Assembly (NCBI RefSeq): GCF_008632075.1
Contig: NZ_VWVM01000009.1
Span: 1-64,000 of the forward strand
Length of the DNA: 64,000 nt
DNA from: Candidatus Pantoea gossypiicola
GTDB taxonomy: Bacteria; Pseudomonadota; Gammaproteobacteria; Enterobacterales; Enterobacteriaceae
Direction of reading: 5' to 3'
Made by a program: the position numbers and the translations under genes. Within the stretch, counting starts at the first letter, position 1. Each line of letters begins with the position of its first letter. Of this stretch, positions 37,724-48,487 are shown piece after piece. Below the pieces are notes generated by a model that searched no databases, had not been told where the DNA came from, and worked only from the letters and a program-made list of their open reading frames with translations.

Positions 37724-39115
37724 TCAGGCGCGGGCTTTTCGTCCGTAAACCAGCCAGGTCACGGCGATGCAGCAGAGATAGAAGACCAGGAAGATTTTCA
37801 TCGCGCCAGCGGGTGAACCGGTCATGGCGAGCGACAGGCCAAAGGTCTGTGGAATAAAGAAGCCGCCCAGTGCACCAATGGCGGAGATAAAGCCCAGCGC
37901 AGCCGAGGTTTCAGTTGCCGCTTCACGCTGCGCATGCGCATCGTCACCACCTTCAGCTTTGATACGTTCCAGCGTCAGCTTGCGGAAGATCACCGCAATC
38001 ATCTGGTAGGTGGAGCCACTGCCCAGACCGGCGGTCAGGAACAGGCCCATAAACACGGTGAAGAAGGCGATGAACGAGCCATCATGTCCGTCTCCCGGCA
38101 GCGTGAGGAACAGCAGCGCGGCAAACAGCGCCATCAGGATGTAGTTGACCAGCGTGACGCGGGTACCGCCGAGGCGGTCAGAAACGATGCCGCCTGCTGA
38201 ACGGGCCAGCGCACCAATCAGCGGGCCGAAAAAGGCGTAATGCATGATCACAACATCCGGAAATTGCGTTTTCGTCAGCATGGCGAAGCCAGCAGAAAAT
38301 CCGATAAAGGAACCGAAGGTCGCCAGATAGAGCAGTGCCATAATCCACAAATGCGGACGTTTCAGCACCGGCAACTGCTCACGCAGCGAGGATTTTGCCG
38401 CCGCGAGATCATTCATGCCGAACCAGGCCGCGAGCGTGCCGATCGCCAGGAGTGGCACCCAGATCCAGGACGCATTTTCCAGCCAGATATTGTCGCCGGT
38501 GACGGTGGTATGACCCACATCGGCAAAGCCAAAAATGGCACAGGAAATTGCCAGCGGTGCGACAAACTGCATCACGCTGACGCCAAGATTACCAAGGCCG
38601 CCGTTGATACCCAGCGCGCCGCCCTGATGGGCTTTAGGGAAGAAGAAGCTGATATTGCCCATGCTCGAAGCAAAATTAGCGCCACCAAATCCGCACAGCA
38701 GAGAGATCACCATAAACGTGGCGAATGAGGTCTGACTGTCCTGTACCGCAAAGCCGAGCCACAGGCAGGGGATAATCAGGATACCGGTGCTGAAGGCGGT
38801 CCAGCGGCGGCCACCAAAGATGGGAATAACAAAAGAGTAAGGCACACGCAGCAGCGCCCCGGACACCGACGGCAGCGCAGTCAGTAAAAAGAGCTGCTCC
38901 GTAGTGAAGTTAAAGCCGACTTTATTCAGATTCACCGCGACGGTGCTGAACAGCATCCAGACGCAGAAGCCCAGCAGCAGGCAAAAAACAGAAATCCACA
39001 GATTACGGCTGGCGATACGCTTGCCGCGCGTCTGCCAGAACGCCTCGTTTTCAGGTTGCCAGTCCTGGATTAACGCGCCGCGCGTCGGGGTTTGCAATGG
39101 GGCAGATTGGGTCAT
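37724..39115 (-). CDS. narK: Nitrate/nitrite transporter NarK
   Basis: Major facilitator in the inner membrane that exchanges nitrate for nitrite. The 463-aa length equals E. coli NarK. About 12 membrane segments are visible, with the nitrate signatures GGLGNLGVSVMQ (about 167) and GLGSGSTYQMIAVIFR (about 355), and Arg89/Arg305-type arginines in GALLRVPYSFV and ALARSAGGIVSDR. I start at ATG 39115 (MTQSAPLQT); the frame upstream runs into the promoter. It is the first gene of the nar run. Confidence 0.97.
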   Translation of the reverse strand: MTQSAPLQTPTRGALIQDWQPENEAFWQTRGKRIASRNLWISVFCLLLGFCVWMLFSTVAVNLNKVGFNFTTEQLFLLTALPSVSGALLRVPYSFVIPIFGGRRWTAFSTGILIIPCLWLGFAVQDSQTSFATFMVISLLCGFGGANFASSMGNISFFFPKAHQGGALGINGGLGNLGVSVMQFVAPLAISCAIFGFADVGHTTVTGDNIWLENASWIWVPLLAIGTLAAWFGMNDLAAAKSSLREQLPVLKRPHLWIMALLYLATFGSFIGFSAGFAMLTKTQFPDVVIMHYAFFGPLIGALARSAGGIVSDRLGGTRVTLVNYILMALFAALLFLTLPGDGHDGSFIAFFTVFMGLFLTAGLGSGSTYQMIAVIFRKLTLERIKAEGGDDAHAQREAATETSAALGFISAIGALGGFFIPQTFGLSLAMTGSPAGAMKIFLVFYLCCIAVTWLVYGRKARA

Positions 39116-39176
39116 AAATCTCTCATCAGCAGAATAATAATTGTGCATATCCTGCGCATCCGGCCTGGTGGCTTGC

Positions 39177-39190
39177 TTGATACAAATCAA
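39177..39190. promoter_or_regulatory. FNR site of the narK promoter
   Basis: TTGAT-ACAA-ATCAA is a perfect FNR palindrome. Its centre is 68 bp upstream of the narK ATG. A start point near 39142 would put it at -41.5, the class II activator position, so the operon should be switched on without oxygen. Confidence 0.9.
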
Positions 39191-39336
39191 CGGCAATGCA
39201 GGTTACAAAGGCGTGGCAATCTCAGCTCATCCCGGTTAAGTAGTTGACTGAGTGCAGATAACCCTTATAAATCATGCGGTTTAATTGCAGCTGCGAACGC
39301 CTTCAGCAAAAGGGCATCTGAATGGAAATAAAGGAG

Positions 39337-39352
39337 TAGTCCTTTAGGGGTA
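39337..39352. promoter_or_regulatory. NarL/NarP 7-2-7 site
   Basis: TAGTCCT-TT-AGGGGTA is an inverted pair of heptamers spaced by two bases, the preferred NarL/NarP arrangement (one half TACCCCT matches TACYNMT fully, the other has one mismatch). It lies about 150 bp upstream of the narK FNR site and about 75 bp before narL, so it could serve either gene. Confidence 0.65.
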
Positions 39353-39426
39353 TATAGCGACCCCGCTTCACCGGTAAGATAGGCACCGTCGCCCGCACAG
39401 GGCTGGTGTACAGGACAGGAAAAATT

Positions 39427-40074
39427 GTGACGGCAGAGAAATTTACGCTCTTATTAATCGATGACCACCCTATGCTGCGCAACGGTCTGAAGCAGCTGAT
39501 TGCGCTGGATGAACGATTGCAGGTGGTGGCCGAAGCGGGTAACGGCATTGAGGGTCTGGCACTGGCACAACAGCACGATCCCGACCTGATCCTTCTGGAT
39601 CTCAATATGCCGGGTCTGAACGGGCTGGATACCCTGACCCAGCTGCGCGAAATCGCCCTTTCTGGCCGGGTAGTCGTGTTCAGCGTTTCCGATAATGAAG
39701 AGGATGTGATCAGCGCGCTGAAGCGCGGCGCGGATGGCTATCTGTTGAAAGATATGGAACCGGAAGCCTTGCTGAAAGCGCTGCATCAGGCCGCCGCCGG
39801 ACAGATCGTACTGAGCGAAGTGTTAACCCCGATTCTGGTTGCGAGGTTGCGCGATTCGCAGCCTGCACAGACGCGCGATATCAGCCAGCTGACCCGGCGT
39901 GAACGCGACATCCTGCAACTGATCAGCGATGGAATGACCAACAAAGCGATTGCCCGCAAACTGGACATCAGCGAAAGCACGGTCAAGGTTCACGTCAAAT
40001 ATCTGCTGAAAAAAATGAACCTCAAATCCCGGCTCGAAGCCGCCGTCTGGGCGCTGCAGAACGGGCTGCACTGA
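39427..40074 (+). CDS. narL: Nitrate response regulator NarL
   Basis: Two-component regulator that binds DNA when phosphorylated in response to nitrate. The 215-aa protein has a receiver domain (LLIDDHP acidic pair near 12, phosphoacceptor Asp in [10 protein letters not shown] near 59, Lys in YLLKDMEP near 109) and a LuxR-type helix-turn-helix ([25 protein letters not shown]; about 152-215). Similarity to E. coli NarL is higher than to NarP across the linker ([14 protein letters not shown]). GTG 39427 has AGGA six bases upstream. No narX sensor gene is next to it. Confidence 0.92.
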   Translation: MTAEKFTLLLIDDHPMLRNGLKQLIALDERLQVVAEAGNGIEGLALAQQHDPDLILLDLNMPGLNGLDTLTQLREIALSGRVVVFSVSDNEEDVISALKRGADGYLLKDMEPEALLKALHQAAAGQIVLSEVLTPILVARLRDSQPAQTRDISQLTRRERDILQLISDGMTNKAIARKLDISESTVKVHVKYLLKKMNLKSRLEAAVWALQNGLH

Positions 40075-40384
40075 GCATTTTCCCTTCTGCTGTGCGCTGT
40101 AGCGCCGCCCCCCGTACGCCATAAACTGACGCAGAAATCGCGAGCCGCCTCGCAGCACCGCGCCAGCGTCATGAAAAATGCCACTTTTCTGTCGCCAGCC
40201 GTCGCCACATTTGCCAGGATGCCTGTCAGGTTACACCCGGTCAGGATCAGGGCGTTTATCAGGCTGGCATATGCCCTGTCCTATTCGTTATCATCTGGTT
40301 ATCCTGCGCGCCGACGCGAATCCTTTCGGTTTCATGGGCGTTGACCGCCAGAAATTTACCGCATTAAAGATGAGTTAAAACCTT
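40075..40384. other. Intergenic region between narL and mutS
   Basis: 310 bp with no supported gene. A short plus-strand frame (40178-40378) has no homology that I recognise. A possible mutS promoter is TTGACC (40341-40346) with TAAAGA 18 bp downstream (40365-40370), but the transcript start would lie almost at the ATG. I see no remnant of narX and no clear narL terminator. Confidence 0.5.
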
Positions 40385-42946
40385 ATGCAAGAGCCAACCG
40401 AAAAGGACTTTCCTTCCCATACCCCCATGATGCAGCAGTACCTGCGCCTCAAGGCGGAGCATCCTGATATTCTGCTGTTTTACCGGATGGGTGACTTCTA
40501 CGAGCTGTTTTATGACGACGCAAAGCGCGCCTCGCAGCTGCTGGAGATTTCACTTACCAAACGCGGCGCGTCCGCGGGCGAACCGATCCCGATGGCGGGT
40601 GTACCCTATCATGCGGTTGAAGGCTATCTGGCTAAGCTGGTTCAGCTGGGCGAATCCGTTGCCATCTGCGAGCAGATAGGCGATCCGGCGCTGAGCAAAG
40701 GACCGGTCGAGCGCAAAGTGGTTCGCATTGTAACGCCCGGCACCATCAGTGATGAGGCGCTGTTGCAGGAGCGGCATGACAATCTGCTGGCGGCGATTGT
40801 GCAAAGTTCGCGCGGTTTTGGCTACGCCACGCTGGATATCAGCTCAGGCCGTTTTCGCTTAAGCGAACCGGCTGATGCCGAAACCATGGCGGCAGAGTTG
40901 CAGCGCACCAATCCCGCTGAGCTGCTCTACCCCGAAGATTTTCAGGCGATGTCGCTGATCGATCAGCGTCGTGGCCTGCGCCGTCGTCCGCTGTGGGAGT
41001 TTGAGATTGACACCGCGCGCCAGCAGCTGAACCTGCAGTTCGGCACTCGCGATCTCAATGGCTTCGGCGTAGAGAACGCGCACCTCGGACTGAGTGCGGC
41101 GGGCTGTCTGCTGCAGTATGCCAAAGATACCCAGCGCACCACCCTGCCGCACATCCGCTCGCTGAGCATGGAGCGGCAGCAGGATAGCATCATCATGGAT
41201 GCCGCTACCCGCCGCAATCTGGAGATTACCCAGAACCTGGCCGGCGGTACTGACAACACCTTAGCGGCCGTGCTGGATAAAACCGTCACCCCGATGGGCA
41301 GCCGGATGCTGAAGCGCTGGCTGCATATGCCGCTGCGTGATGTGCGCATCATTAACCAGCGTCAGGAGTCGATTGCTGAGCTGCAGAATCTCAGCGATGC
41401 TCTGCAACCGGTGCTGCGTCAGGTCGGCGATCTGGAGCGAATCCTGGCGCGTCTGGCACTGCGCACCGCGCGTCCGCGCGATCTGGCCCGCATGCGCCAC
41501 GCATTTCAGCAACTGCCGGAACTCAATCAGTTGCTGGCCGGTGTTGAAGCACCACAGCTACAGAAGCTGCGCACCCAAATGGGCGAGTTCACCGCGCTGC
41601 GTGAGCTGCTGGAGCAGGCGATCATCGACTCCCCGCCAGTGCTAATCCGCGACGGCGGCGTGATTGCGCCCGGTTACAACGCCGAGCTGGATGAGTGGCG
41701 CGCGCTGGCCGACGGCGCAACCGACTACCTTGACCGGCTGGAGATCCGTGAACGCGAAAAGCTGGGACTCGATACGCTGAAGGTCGGCTTTAACGGTGTG
41801 CATGGCTATTACATTCAGGTGAGCCGTGGCCAGAGCCATCAGGTCCCGATGCACTATGTCCGCCGTCAGACGCTGAAAAATGCTGAGCGCTACATCATCC
41901 CGGAACTGAAAGAGTACGAAGACAAAGTCCTTACCTCCAAGGGCAAAGCGCTGTCGCTGGAGAAGAGCCTGTATGAGGCGCTGTTCGATCAGCTGCTGCC
42001 GCACCTTGAGGCGCTGCAACTCAGTGCCGCTGCGCTGGCTGAGCTGGATGTGTTAAGCAACCTGGCAGAACGCGCCTGGACCCTGAACTATTGCCGTCCT
42101 GTGTTGCAGGATAAAGCCGGAATCAAAATCAGCGGCGGTCGCCATCCGGTGGTTGAACAGGTTCTGAAGGAGCCATTCATTGCTAACCCGCTATCACTGG
42201 CACCTCAGCGCAGAATGCTGATCATTACCGGTCCCAATATGGGCGGTAAAAGTACCTATATGCGGCAGGCGGCGCTGATTGCGCTGATGGCATGGATTGG
42301 CAGTTTTGTTCCTGCCGACGAGACGCTGATTGGCCCGTTGGATCGTATCTTTACCCGCGTCGGTGCCGCTGACGATCTCGCCTCCGGGCGCTCAACCTTT
42401 ATGGTTGAGATGACCGAGACCGCAAACATCCTGCATAACGCCACTGAAAACAGTCTGGTGTTGATGGATGAGATTGGACGCGGTACCTCGACCTACGACG
42501 GTTTATCGCTGGCCTGGGCATGCGCCGAAAACCTGGCAAACCGCATCAAAGCGATGACGCTGTTTGCCACCCACTACTTCGAGCTGACAACATTGCCGGA
42601 AAAAATGGAAGGCGTGGTCAACGTCCATCTGGATGCAGTTGAGCATGGTGACACCATTGCCTTTATGCACAGCGTTCAGGAAGGTGCAGCGAGCAAAAGT
42701 TATGGGCTGGCCGTAGCCGCGCTGGCGGGCGTGCCTAAAGAGGTCATCAGACGGGCGCGCAACAAGCTGAAAGAGCTGGAAACCGTTTCAAATCACTCGG
42801 CATCATCAACGGTAGATGGTTCTCAGCTGCCACTGCTGGTTGAAGAGACCTCGCCAGCGGTAGAAGCGCTTGAGGCGCTGGATCCGGATACGCTGACACC
42901 GCGTCAGGCGCTCGACTGGATTTATCGGCTTAAATCACTGGTGTGA
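40385..42946 (+). CDS. mutS: DNA mismatch repair protein MutS
   Basis: Mismatch-recognition ATPase that starts methyl-directed repair with MutL and MutH. The 853-aa length equals E. coli. The mismatch-reading Phe-X-Glu motif is in [11 protein letters not shown] (about 36-38), the P-loop is GPNMGGKST (about 614-622), and [11 protein letters not shown] and [12 protein letters not shown] follow. It faces rpoS across a bidirectional terminator. Confidence 0.98.
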   Translation: MQEPTEKDFPSHTPMMQQYLRLKAEHPDILLFYRMGDFYELFYDDAKRASQLLEISLTKRGASAGEPIPMAGVPYHAVEGYLAKLVQLGESVAICEQIGDPALSKGPVERKVVRIVTPGTISDEALLQERHDNLLAAIVQSSRGFGYATLDISSGRFRLSEPADAETMAAELQRTNPAELLYPEDFQAMSLIDQRRGLRRRPLWEFEIDTARQQLNLQFGTRDLNGFGVENAHLGLSAAGCLLQYAKDTQRTTLPHIRSLSMERQQDSIIMDAATRRNLEITQNLAGGTDNTLAAVLDKTVTPMGSRMLKRWLHMPLRDVRIINQRQESIAELQNLSDALQPVLRQVGDLERILARLALRTARPRDLARMRHAFQQLPELNQLLAGVEAPQLQKLRTQMGEFTALRELLEQAIIDSPPVLIRDGGVIAPGYNAELDEWRALADGATDYLDRLEIREREKLGLDTLKVGFNGVHGYYIQVSRGQSHQVPMHYVRRQTLKNAERYIIPELKEYEDKVLTSKGKALSLEKSLYEALFDQLLPHLEALQLSAAALAELDVLSNLAERAWTLNYCRPVLQDKAGIKISGGRHPVVEQVLKEPFIANPLSLAPQRRMLIITGPNMGGKSTYMRQAALIALMAWIGSFVPADETLIGPLDRIFTRVGAADDLASGRSTFMVEMTETANILHNATENSLVLMDEIGRGTSTYDGLSLAWACAENLANRIKAMTLFATHYFELTTLPEKMEGVVNVHLDAVEHGDTIAFMHSVQEGAASKSYGLAVAALAGVPKEVIRRARNKLKELETVSNHSASSTVDGSQLPLLVEETSPAVEALEALDPDTLTPRQALDWIYRLKSLV

Positions 42947-43015
42947 TAGCACGCCGCATCGTGTGAACGCATGGTGCGGCGCTGGCATTCTTCTGTAAAT
43001 CACTTTTCTACAGGC

Positions 43016-43050
43016 ATAAAAAAACGGTGGTTTTCACCACCGCTTTTTGC
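43016..43050. terminator. Bidirectional terminator between mutS and rpoS
   Basis: CGGTGG (43025-43030) and CCACCG (43037-43042), with an A run on the left and a T run on the right, end both convergent genes. Confidence 0.85.
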
Positions 43051-43078
43051 ATTCGCACTCAGACTACCTTACAGACGA

Positions 43079-44071
43079 TTATTCACGAAACAGTGCTTCA
43101 ATGCTGAGGCCCTGACCCTGCAGGATTTCTCGCAGACGGCGCAAACCTTCAACCTGAATCTGACGTACACGCTCACGAGTTAAGCCGATTTCACGACCCA
43201 CATCCTCAAGCGTTGCCGCTTCATAGCCTAACAGGCCGAAACGACGTGCCAGCACTTCACGCTGCTTGGCGTTCAGTTCGAACAGCCATTTGACGATGCT
43301 TTGTTTCATATCATCGTCCTGCGTGGTGTCTTCAGGGCCGTTGTCTTTCTCATCGGCCAGAATATCCAGCAGCGCTTTTTCAGAATCACCGCCCAATGGC
43401 GTATCAACTGAGGTAATGCGTTCGTTGAGACGTAACATACGGCTTACGTCCTCAACAGGTTTATCAAGCTGATCGGCGATCTCTTCCGCACTCGGCTCAT
43501 GGTCGAGCTTGTGGGAAAGTTCACGCGCAGTTCGCAGATAAACATTCAGTTCTTTCACAATGTGAATCGGCAGACGAATGGTACGGGTTTGATTCATGAT
43601 CGCCCGTTCAATGGTCTGACGAATCCACCAGGTAGCGTAGGTTGAAAAACGGAACCCGCGCTCGGGGTCAAATTTCTCAACGGCACGAATCAGGCCGAGG
43701 TTACCTTCTTCAATCAGGTCCAGCAGTGCCAGACCGCGATTGCTGTAACGACGGGCGATTTTCACTACCAGGCGTAAGTTACTTTCGATCATGCGGCGAC
43801 GGGAAGGGATATCACCCCGCAATGCACGGCGAGCAAAGAAAACTTCTTCCTCTGCCGTTAACAACGGAGAATAGCCAATCTCCCCAAGATAGAGCTGCGT
43901 CGCATCTAATACACGCTGCGTCGCACCCTGTGATAGCAACTCTTCTTCCGCTACGTCGCTATCACTGGCTTCGTTTTCAACGAGTGCCTTCTCGTCAAAA
44001 ATTTCAGCTCCGTTCTCATCGAATTCCGCGTTCTCATGTAACTCGTTTACTTTCAGCGTATTCTGGCTCAT
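43079..44071 (-). CDS. rpoS: RNA polymerase sigma factor RpoS (sigma-38)
   Basis: General stress and stationary-phase sigma factor. The 330-aa length equals E. coli. Regions 1.2-2.4 ([39 protein letters not shown] near 130-165), region 3 and region 4 ([28 protein letters not shown] near 285-312) are intact. The RssB-recognition Lys173 lies in [23 protein letters not shown] site precedes the ATG. In E. coli the main rpoS promoter is inside nlpD, and its long 5' leader is the target of DsrA, RprA and ArcZ; this is probably so here. Confidence 0.99.
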   Translation of the reverse strand: MSQNTLKVNELHENAEFDENGAEIFDEKALVENEASDSDVAEEELLSQGATQRVLDATQLYLGEIGYSPLLTAEEEVFFARRALRGDIPSRRRMIESNLRLVVKIARRYSNRGLALLDLIEEGNLGLIRAVEKFDPERGFRFSTYATWWIRQTIERAIMNQTRTIRLPIHIVKELNVYLRTARELSHKLDHEPSAEEIADQLDKPVEDVSRMLRLNERITSVDTPLGGDSEKALLDILADEKDNGPEDTTQDDDMKQSIVKWLFELNAKQREVLARRFGLLGYEAATLEDVGREIGLTRERVRQIQVEGLRRLREILQGQGLSIEALFRE

Positions 44072-44128
44072 AAGCGGCTCCTACCCGTGATTCCAGGGCA
44101 GAACATAAAACAATGTTGTTCTGCCGGA

Positions 44129-45229
44129 TTATCGCTGCGGTAAATAACGCAACGGGTTTACGGATTTCCCCTTGTAACGAATTTCAAAGTGTAATCTGAC
44201 TGAACTGGTTCCGGTGCTACCCATGGTAGCGATCTTCTGCCCCGCCTTAACTTCCTGTTGTTCCCGAACCAGCATTGTATCGTTGTGGGCGTAGGCGCTC
44301 AGGTAATCATCGTTGTGTTTAATGATGATTAAATTACCGTACCCCCGGAGTGCGTTACCTGCGTAAACCACGCGTCCTGAAGCAGTGGCAACCACAGATT
44401 GTCCGCGCGTTCCGGCGATATCGATCCCTTTATTGCCACCTTCGGCGGCAGAGAAGTTATCGATAATCTTCCCATCGGTCGGCCAGCGCCAGCTTCCGAC
44501 CGGCGTTGAACTGTTGGTGGTACTGCTCACCGTTGGGGGGGCGGTCACGACTGGAGCTGTTGTCGTTGCAACATTTGCTCCTTTCGAAGGCAACAATTTG
44601 CTGCCGCCCGAATTACCTGAATCATCAGAATACGTAATAACAGGTTGCTGTGCAACAGCAGGCGATTTAATTTGTGGTGCCGCCGGAACGCCGCCCTGCG
44701 TTGCATCAGCAACGGTAATGGGATTGCCACCGGTAATCGGCTGCCCCGCCCCGTTACCAATCTGTAAAGTCTGGCCCACATTCAGGTTGTATGGCGCGGC
44801 AACGTTGTTGCGCTGGGCTAAATCACGGAAATCATTGCCGGTAATCCAGGCAATGTAAAATAAGGTGTCTCCGCGCTTAACGGTATACGTTTCACCGGAG
44901 TAGCTACCCTTAGGAATATTCTGGTAACTGCGATTGTACACTATCCGGCCGTTTTGCGTCTCAACATTACTGTTGGTACTAATCATTCCGCCATTGCTGG
45001 GGACAGATGCTGAATTTCTGCTTAACATTTGTCCCTGAGACGGCGCGGCAGGCACACCACCCGAAACCGGGCCTGCCCCAGCCTGGCTGTTCATCATGCC
45101 GCCATCATCGCCAACGCGACTGATGGGTGCCTGTGAGTTGTCGCCGGAGCTGCAGCCTGCCAGCCAGAATCCTACCAGTGAAAGTGCCGCCAGACGGCGT
45201 AACTGAAAAAGTGTGCTTCCCGTGCTCAT
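44129..45229 (-). CDS. nlpD: Murein hydrolase activator NlpD
   Basis: Outer membrane lipoprotein that activates AmiC during septum splitting. The 366-aa precursor has a signal peptide with lipobox FWLAGC (Cys near 24), a low-complexity linker, a LysM domain ([23 protein letters not shown], about 112-160), a Thr/Pro/Ser-rich stretch and a degenerate LytM/M23 domain ([41 protein letters not shown]). I start at ATG 45229 (MSTGSTLFQ) with GGGGG six bases upstream. It is 57 bp before rpoS and likely carries the rpoS promoter. Confidence 0.96.
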   Translation of the reverse strand: MSTGSTLFQLRRLAALSLVGFWLAGCSSGDNSQAPISRVGDDGGMMNSQAGAGPVSGGVPAAPSQGQMLSRNSASVPSNGGMISTNSNVETQNGRIVYNRSYQNIPKGSYSGETYTVKRGDTLFYIAWITGNDFRDLAQRNNVAAPYNLNVGQTLQIGNGAGQPITGGNPITVADATQGGVPAAPQIKSPAVAQQPVITYSDDSGNSGGSKLLPSKGANVATTTAPVVTAPPTVSSTTNSSTPVGSWRWPTDGKIIDNFSAAEGGNKGIDIAGTRGQSVVATASGRVVYAGNALRGYGNLIIIKHNDDYLSAYAHNDTMLVREQQEVKAGQKIATMGSTGTSSVRLHFEIRYKGKSVNPLRYLPQR

Positions 45230-45391
45230 TAATCCCCCGTGATGGCAACGCTGATCTATCTGTTTCACTGTACCGGCCAGCAGAATGCTCTGCGCAGCGC
45301 GATAAAATCTGTGTTTTCGTTGAATAAACTGGATAGTAACAATATCAACCAGGTGGTGCCATGAAACAGTTGTGAAGAAATACGAAGAGCA

Positions 45392-46018
45392 TCAGGCGAG
45401 ATCGCCCTGCACCAGCGGAACAAAACGCACCGGTTCAATAATCTCTTCCGTAACTTCTGCGCCCTGGCGACGCAGGCGCTTCAGTACCTGCTGATCTTCA
45501 CCAACCGGCAGCACCATAATGCCGCCTTCTGCCAGTTGTGCTATCAGCGCAATCGGAATTTCCGGTGGAGCGGCGGTAACAATAATGGCATCGAACGGAC
45601 CGCGAGAAGGCCAGCCCTGCCAGCCATCGCCATGGCGGGTGGAGACATTATGCAGATCCAGCTGTTTCAGACGACGTTTGGCCTGCCATTGCAGCCCTTT
45701 GATGCGTTCCACTGAATAAACATGGTCTACCAGATGGGCAAGAATCGCTGTCTGATACCCGGAACCCGTACCAATCTCCAGTACACGCGAATGCGGATTC
45801 AGGCCGAGTAACGCGGTCATCCGCGCGACCATATAAGGCTGTGAGATCGTCTGACCGGAGCCGATAGGCAAGGCCACATTGTCCCAGGCTTTATGCTCAA
45901 ACGCCTCGTCGATAAACCGTTCGCGTGGCACCTCGCTGATGGCTGTCAGCAGGTTCTCATCATCAATGCCCTGCTGACGCAGTTGTGACAGCAATGTCTC
46001 AATACGCCGATTCACCAT
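45392..46018 (-). CDS. pcm: Protein-L-isoaspartate O-methyltransferase
   Basis: Repairs isoaspartyl residues in aged proteins with SAM. The 208-aa length equals E. coli Pcm. Motifs: the preI block [16 protein letters not shown] (about 57-72) and motif [16 protein letters not shown] (about 78-92), then [11 protein letters not shown]. It overlaps the end of surE by seven bases. Confidence 0.97.
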   Translation of the reverse strand: MVNRRIETLLSQLRQQGIDDENLLTAISEVPRERFIDEAFEHKAWDNVALPIGSGQTISQPYMVARMTALLGLNPHSRVLEIGTGSGYQTAILAHLVDHVYSVERIKGLQWQAKRRLKQLDLHNVSTRHGDGWQGWPSRGPFDAIIVTAAPPEIPIALIAQLAEGGIMVLPVGEDQQVLKRLRRQGAEVTEEIIEPVRFVPLVQGDLA

Positions 46019-46773
46019 GCCAGGTTCACCTCAGCTTTCGCCAGCCAGTCACTGAGCACGTTCTGCGCGCTGTGCGCCGTTAAATCGACATGCAGTGCGG
46101 TCACAGAAACGTAACCCTGATCCACGGCGGCAAAGTCCGTATCCGGGCCCGCATCCAGTTTTTCGCCCGGCGGGCCAATCCAGTAGAGGGTATTGCCCCG
46201 CGGATCCTGCTGCGCAATCACCTGATCCGCCGGATGGCGACTACCACAACGCGTCACGCGGATGCCTTTAAGTTCGGCCAGCGGCAGATCGGGGACATTG
46301 ATGTTAAGAATACGGCCGGTACGCAGCGGTTCATGCGTCAGCGCCCTGAGGATAGCGCAGGTCACCGCTGCCGCGGTGGCGTAGTGCTGATGGCCGTTAA
46401 GTGAAACCGCTATCGCCGGTAAACCCAGATGTCGCCCTTCCATCGCCGCCGCCACCGTGCCGGAGTAGATGACATCATCGCCCAGATTGGGACCGGCATT
46501 GATGCCTGACACCACAATATCAGGACGCGGCTGCATCAGCGCATTCACCCCAAGATAGACGCAGTCGGTCGGGGTGCCCATCTGAACCGCGATATCGCCG
46601 TTTTCATGGGTGAAAGTACGCAGAGGCGTTTCCAGCGTTAAGGAGTTGGAGGCACCGCTTCGGTTACGATCGGGAGCCACAACCTGCACGTCAGCAATCT
46701 GCCGCAGAGCGTTTGCCAGAGTCTGAATGCCTGGCGCATGAATGCCGTCATCGTTGCTGAGCAATATCCGCAT
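46012..46773 (-). CDS. surE: 5'/3'-nucleotidase SurE
   Basis: Metal-dependent nucleotide and short polyphosphate phosphatase linked to stationary-phase survival. The 253-aa length equals E. coli SurE. The metal site is in [15 protein letters not shown] (Asp8-Asp9), with Ser39/Asn-type contacts in [13 protein letters not shown] and [14 protein letters not shown] start at ATG 46773; an open frame 37 codons longer runs over the gap to truD and shows no similarity. Translationally coupled to pcm. Confidence 0.96.
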   Translation of the reverse strand: MRILLSNDDGIHAPGIQTLANALRQIADVQVVAPDRNRSGASNSLTLETPLRTFTHENGDIAVQMGTPTDCVYLGVNALMQPRPDIVVSGINAGPNLGDDVIYSGTVAAAMEGRHLGLPAIAVSLNGHQHYATAAAVTCAILRALTHEPLRTGRILNINVPDLPLAELKGIRVTRCGSRHPADQVIAQQDPRGNTLYWIGPPGEKLDAGPDTDFAAVDQGYVSVTALHVDLTAHSAQNVLSDWLAKAEVNLAW

Positions 46774-46964
46774 TTCGTTCTGACCTTTTTTTATTCGACT
46801 GGTCGCCGTGACTGAACCTGTTTGAACGGCATGGCAACAGGTGATGAATGGACAGCGATTTTTGCATTCTAGCGAGGCACGCAAGGAAGTGGTAGGCGTA
46901 AATCACACGACGGTGGGGGTTTGCCGCAACATTACCCACAAGTCGGGTCATGTTGCAGCGAAGA

Positions 46965-48005
46965 TTACTCATCAGGCTGATCGGGCGAATCCGTTTGAGT
47001 CAGCAGCTCGCGGACGACGCTGGTGGCAAAGCTACCCGCAGGCAGCCAGAATGCCAGTTCCAGCGTGACATCATCCCACCAGCTCCACTGCATATCGCGC
47101 GGCACCACCAGCATGGCGCGGCGGGCAGCATCGATCTTCTCACGTTCGATCAACCCCAGCAGCAGCGACGCATCCGCCAGCGCCTGCTGTTCAAAGGCCA
47201 GCGCGTCAGCCTGCGGACCAGGCTCGCCGCGTCCCGGCAGCGGCGCGGTAATGCGCAGCTCATGCTGTTCAACCCGGCGCTGTGACTCGGCGAGTTCATC
47301 AGGCTGGGCGACAAACCAGCTGCCACGGCCAGTCAGCTGTAAAGCATCACCATTGAGAACCTGCGTCAGGCTGCCCTGCTGTTGCAGACGCGTACTGGTC
47401 ACCTGATTAAACAGCGCACTGCGTGCGGCAGAGAGCATCAGGCTGCGCTTGTTGCGGTCGCGAATAATAATCTCATTGCGCGCCCACTTCTCCGCCATCA
47501 CCAGGTTATTGCCGCCGCGACCAAAACGCTGTTCACCAAAATAGTTGGGCGCGCCCGCATCGCGAATCTGCGCCAGACGCTTTTCAACCGCATCACGATC
47601 GCTGATCTGGCGGATAACCAGCCGGAACGCATTCCCCGCCAGTGCGCCGATGCGCAGCTTACGCTTGTGGCGCACCACCTGCAGAATGTCGACGCCCTCA
47701 AGCGAAAAACCGCGCAGATCGGGCATCGCATTGCCTGGCAGACGAAAACAGAGGGTCTGCTCCGTGACCGCATGGCGATCTTTCATCCCGGCATAGCTCA
47801 TGTCGCGCTGATGAATACCAAGATACTTAGCCAGCGCCTCCGCCACAAAGCGGGTATTCGCGCCGACTTTACGGATACGCACCAGCAGATGCTCACCTTC
47901 CCCATCCGCGCTATACCCGAGGTCTTCCACCACCACGAAATCTTCCGGATTGGCTTTGATCACGCCGACGGCTGTGGGCGTGCCGTGCAGGTAACTCAGC
48001 GTCAT
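46965..48005 (-). CDS. truD: tRNA pseudouridine(13) synthase TruD
   Basis: Makes pseudouridine 13 in tRNA-Glu. The 346-aa protein has the TruD catalytic Asp in [15 protein letters not shown] (Asp near 80) and the family segment [14 protein letters not shown] (about 128-141). It overlaps ispF by four bases. Unlike in E. coli, where truD and surE overlap, a gap of 191 bp separates them here. Confidence 0.97.
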   Translation of the reverse strand: MTLSYLHGTPTAVGVIKANPEDFVVVEDLGYSADGEGEHLLVRIRKVGANTRFVAEALAKYLGIHQRDMSYAGMKDRHAVTEQTLCFRLPGNAMPDLRGFSLEGVDILQVVRHKRKLRIGALAGNAFRLVIRQISDRDAVEKRLAQIRDAGAPNYFGEQRFGRGGNNLVMAEKWARNEIIIRDRNKRSLMLSAARSALFNQVTSTRLQQQGSLTQVLNGDALQLTGRGSWFVAQPDELAESQRRVEQHELRITAPLPGRGEPGPQADALAFEQQALADASLLLGLIEREKIDAARRAMLVVPRDMQWSWWDDVTLELAFWLPAGSFATSVVRELLTQTDSPDQPDE

Positions 48006-48487
48006 TGGCTGTCAGCTTTCAGGACTAACGCGACCGCTTCACAGGCGATGCCTTCGCCGCGCCCGGTAAAGCCGAGCTTCTCGGTGGTGGTCGCTTTGAC
48101 GTTGACCGCATCCATATGGCAGCCTAAATCTTCTGCGATGTTAATACGCATCTGTGGCACGTGCGGCAGCATTTTCGGTGCCTGAGCAATAATCGTGACG
48201 TCGACATTACCGATACGATAACCTTTGGCTTCGATACGACGCCAGGCCTCGCGCAGCAGGCCGCGGCTGTCCGCCCCTTTAAAGGCCGGATCGGTGTCGG
48301 GAAACAGTTTGCCGATATCTCCCATCGCCACTGCGCCCAGCAGCGCGTCAGTCAGCGCATGCAGCGCCACATCGCCATCCGAATGGGCGATAAAACCGTG
48401 TTCAAACGGGATTCGCACACCGCCAATCACTAACGGACCTTCTCCGCCAAAGGCGTGAACGTCAAAACCGTGACCGATACGCATCAT
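48002..48487 (-). CDS. ispF: 2-C-methyl-D-erythritol 2,4-cyclodiphosphate synthase
   Basis: Fifth enzyme of the MEP isoprenoid pathway. The 161-aa trimeric-type protein shows the metal ligands Asp8 and His10 in [10 protein letters not shown] and His42 in [19 protein letters not shown], and the FTGRGEG segment near the end. It overlaps ispD by four bases, as in E. coli. Confidence 0.98.
   Translation of the reverse strand: MMRIGHGFDVHAFGGEGPLVIGGVRIPFEHGFIAHSDGDVALHALTDALLGAVAMGDIGKLFPDTDPAFKGADSRGLLREAWRRIEAKGYRIGNVDVTIIAQAPKMLPHVPQMRINIAEDLGCHMDAVNVKATTTEKLGFTGRGEGIACEAVALVLKADSQ

Noticed and set aside
40178..40378. 66-residue open frame just before mutS
   Set aside because: No family resemblance and no ribosome site; overlaps the likely mutS promoter.
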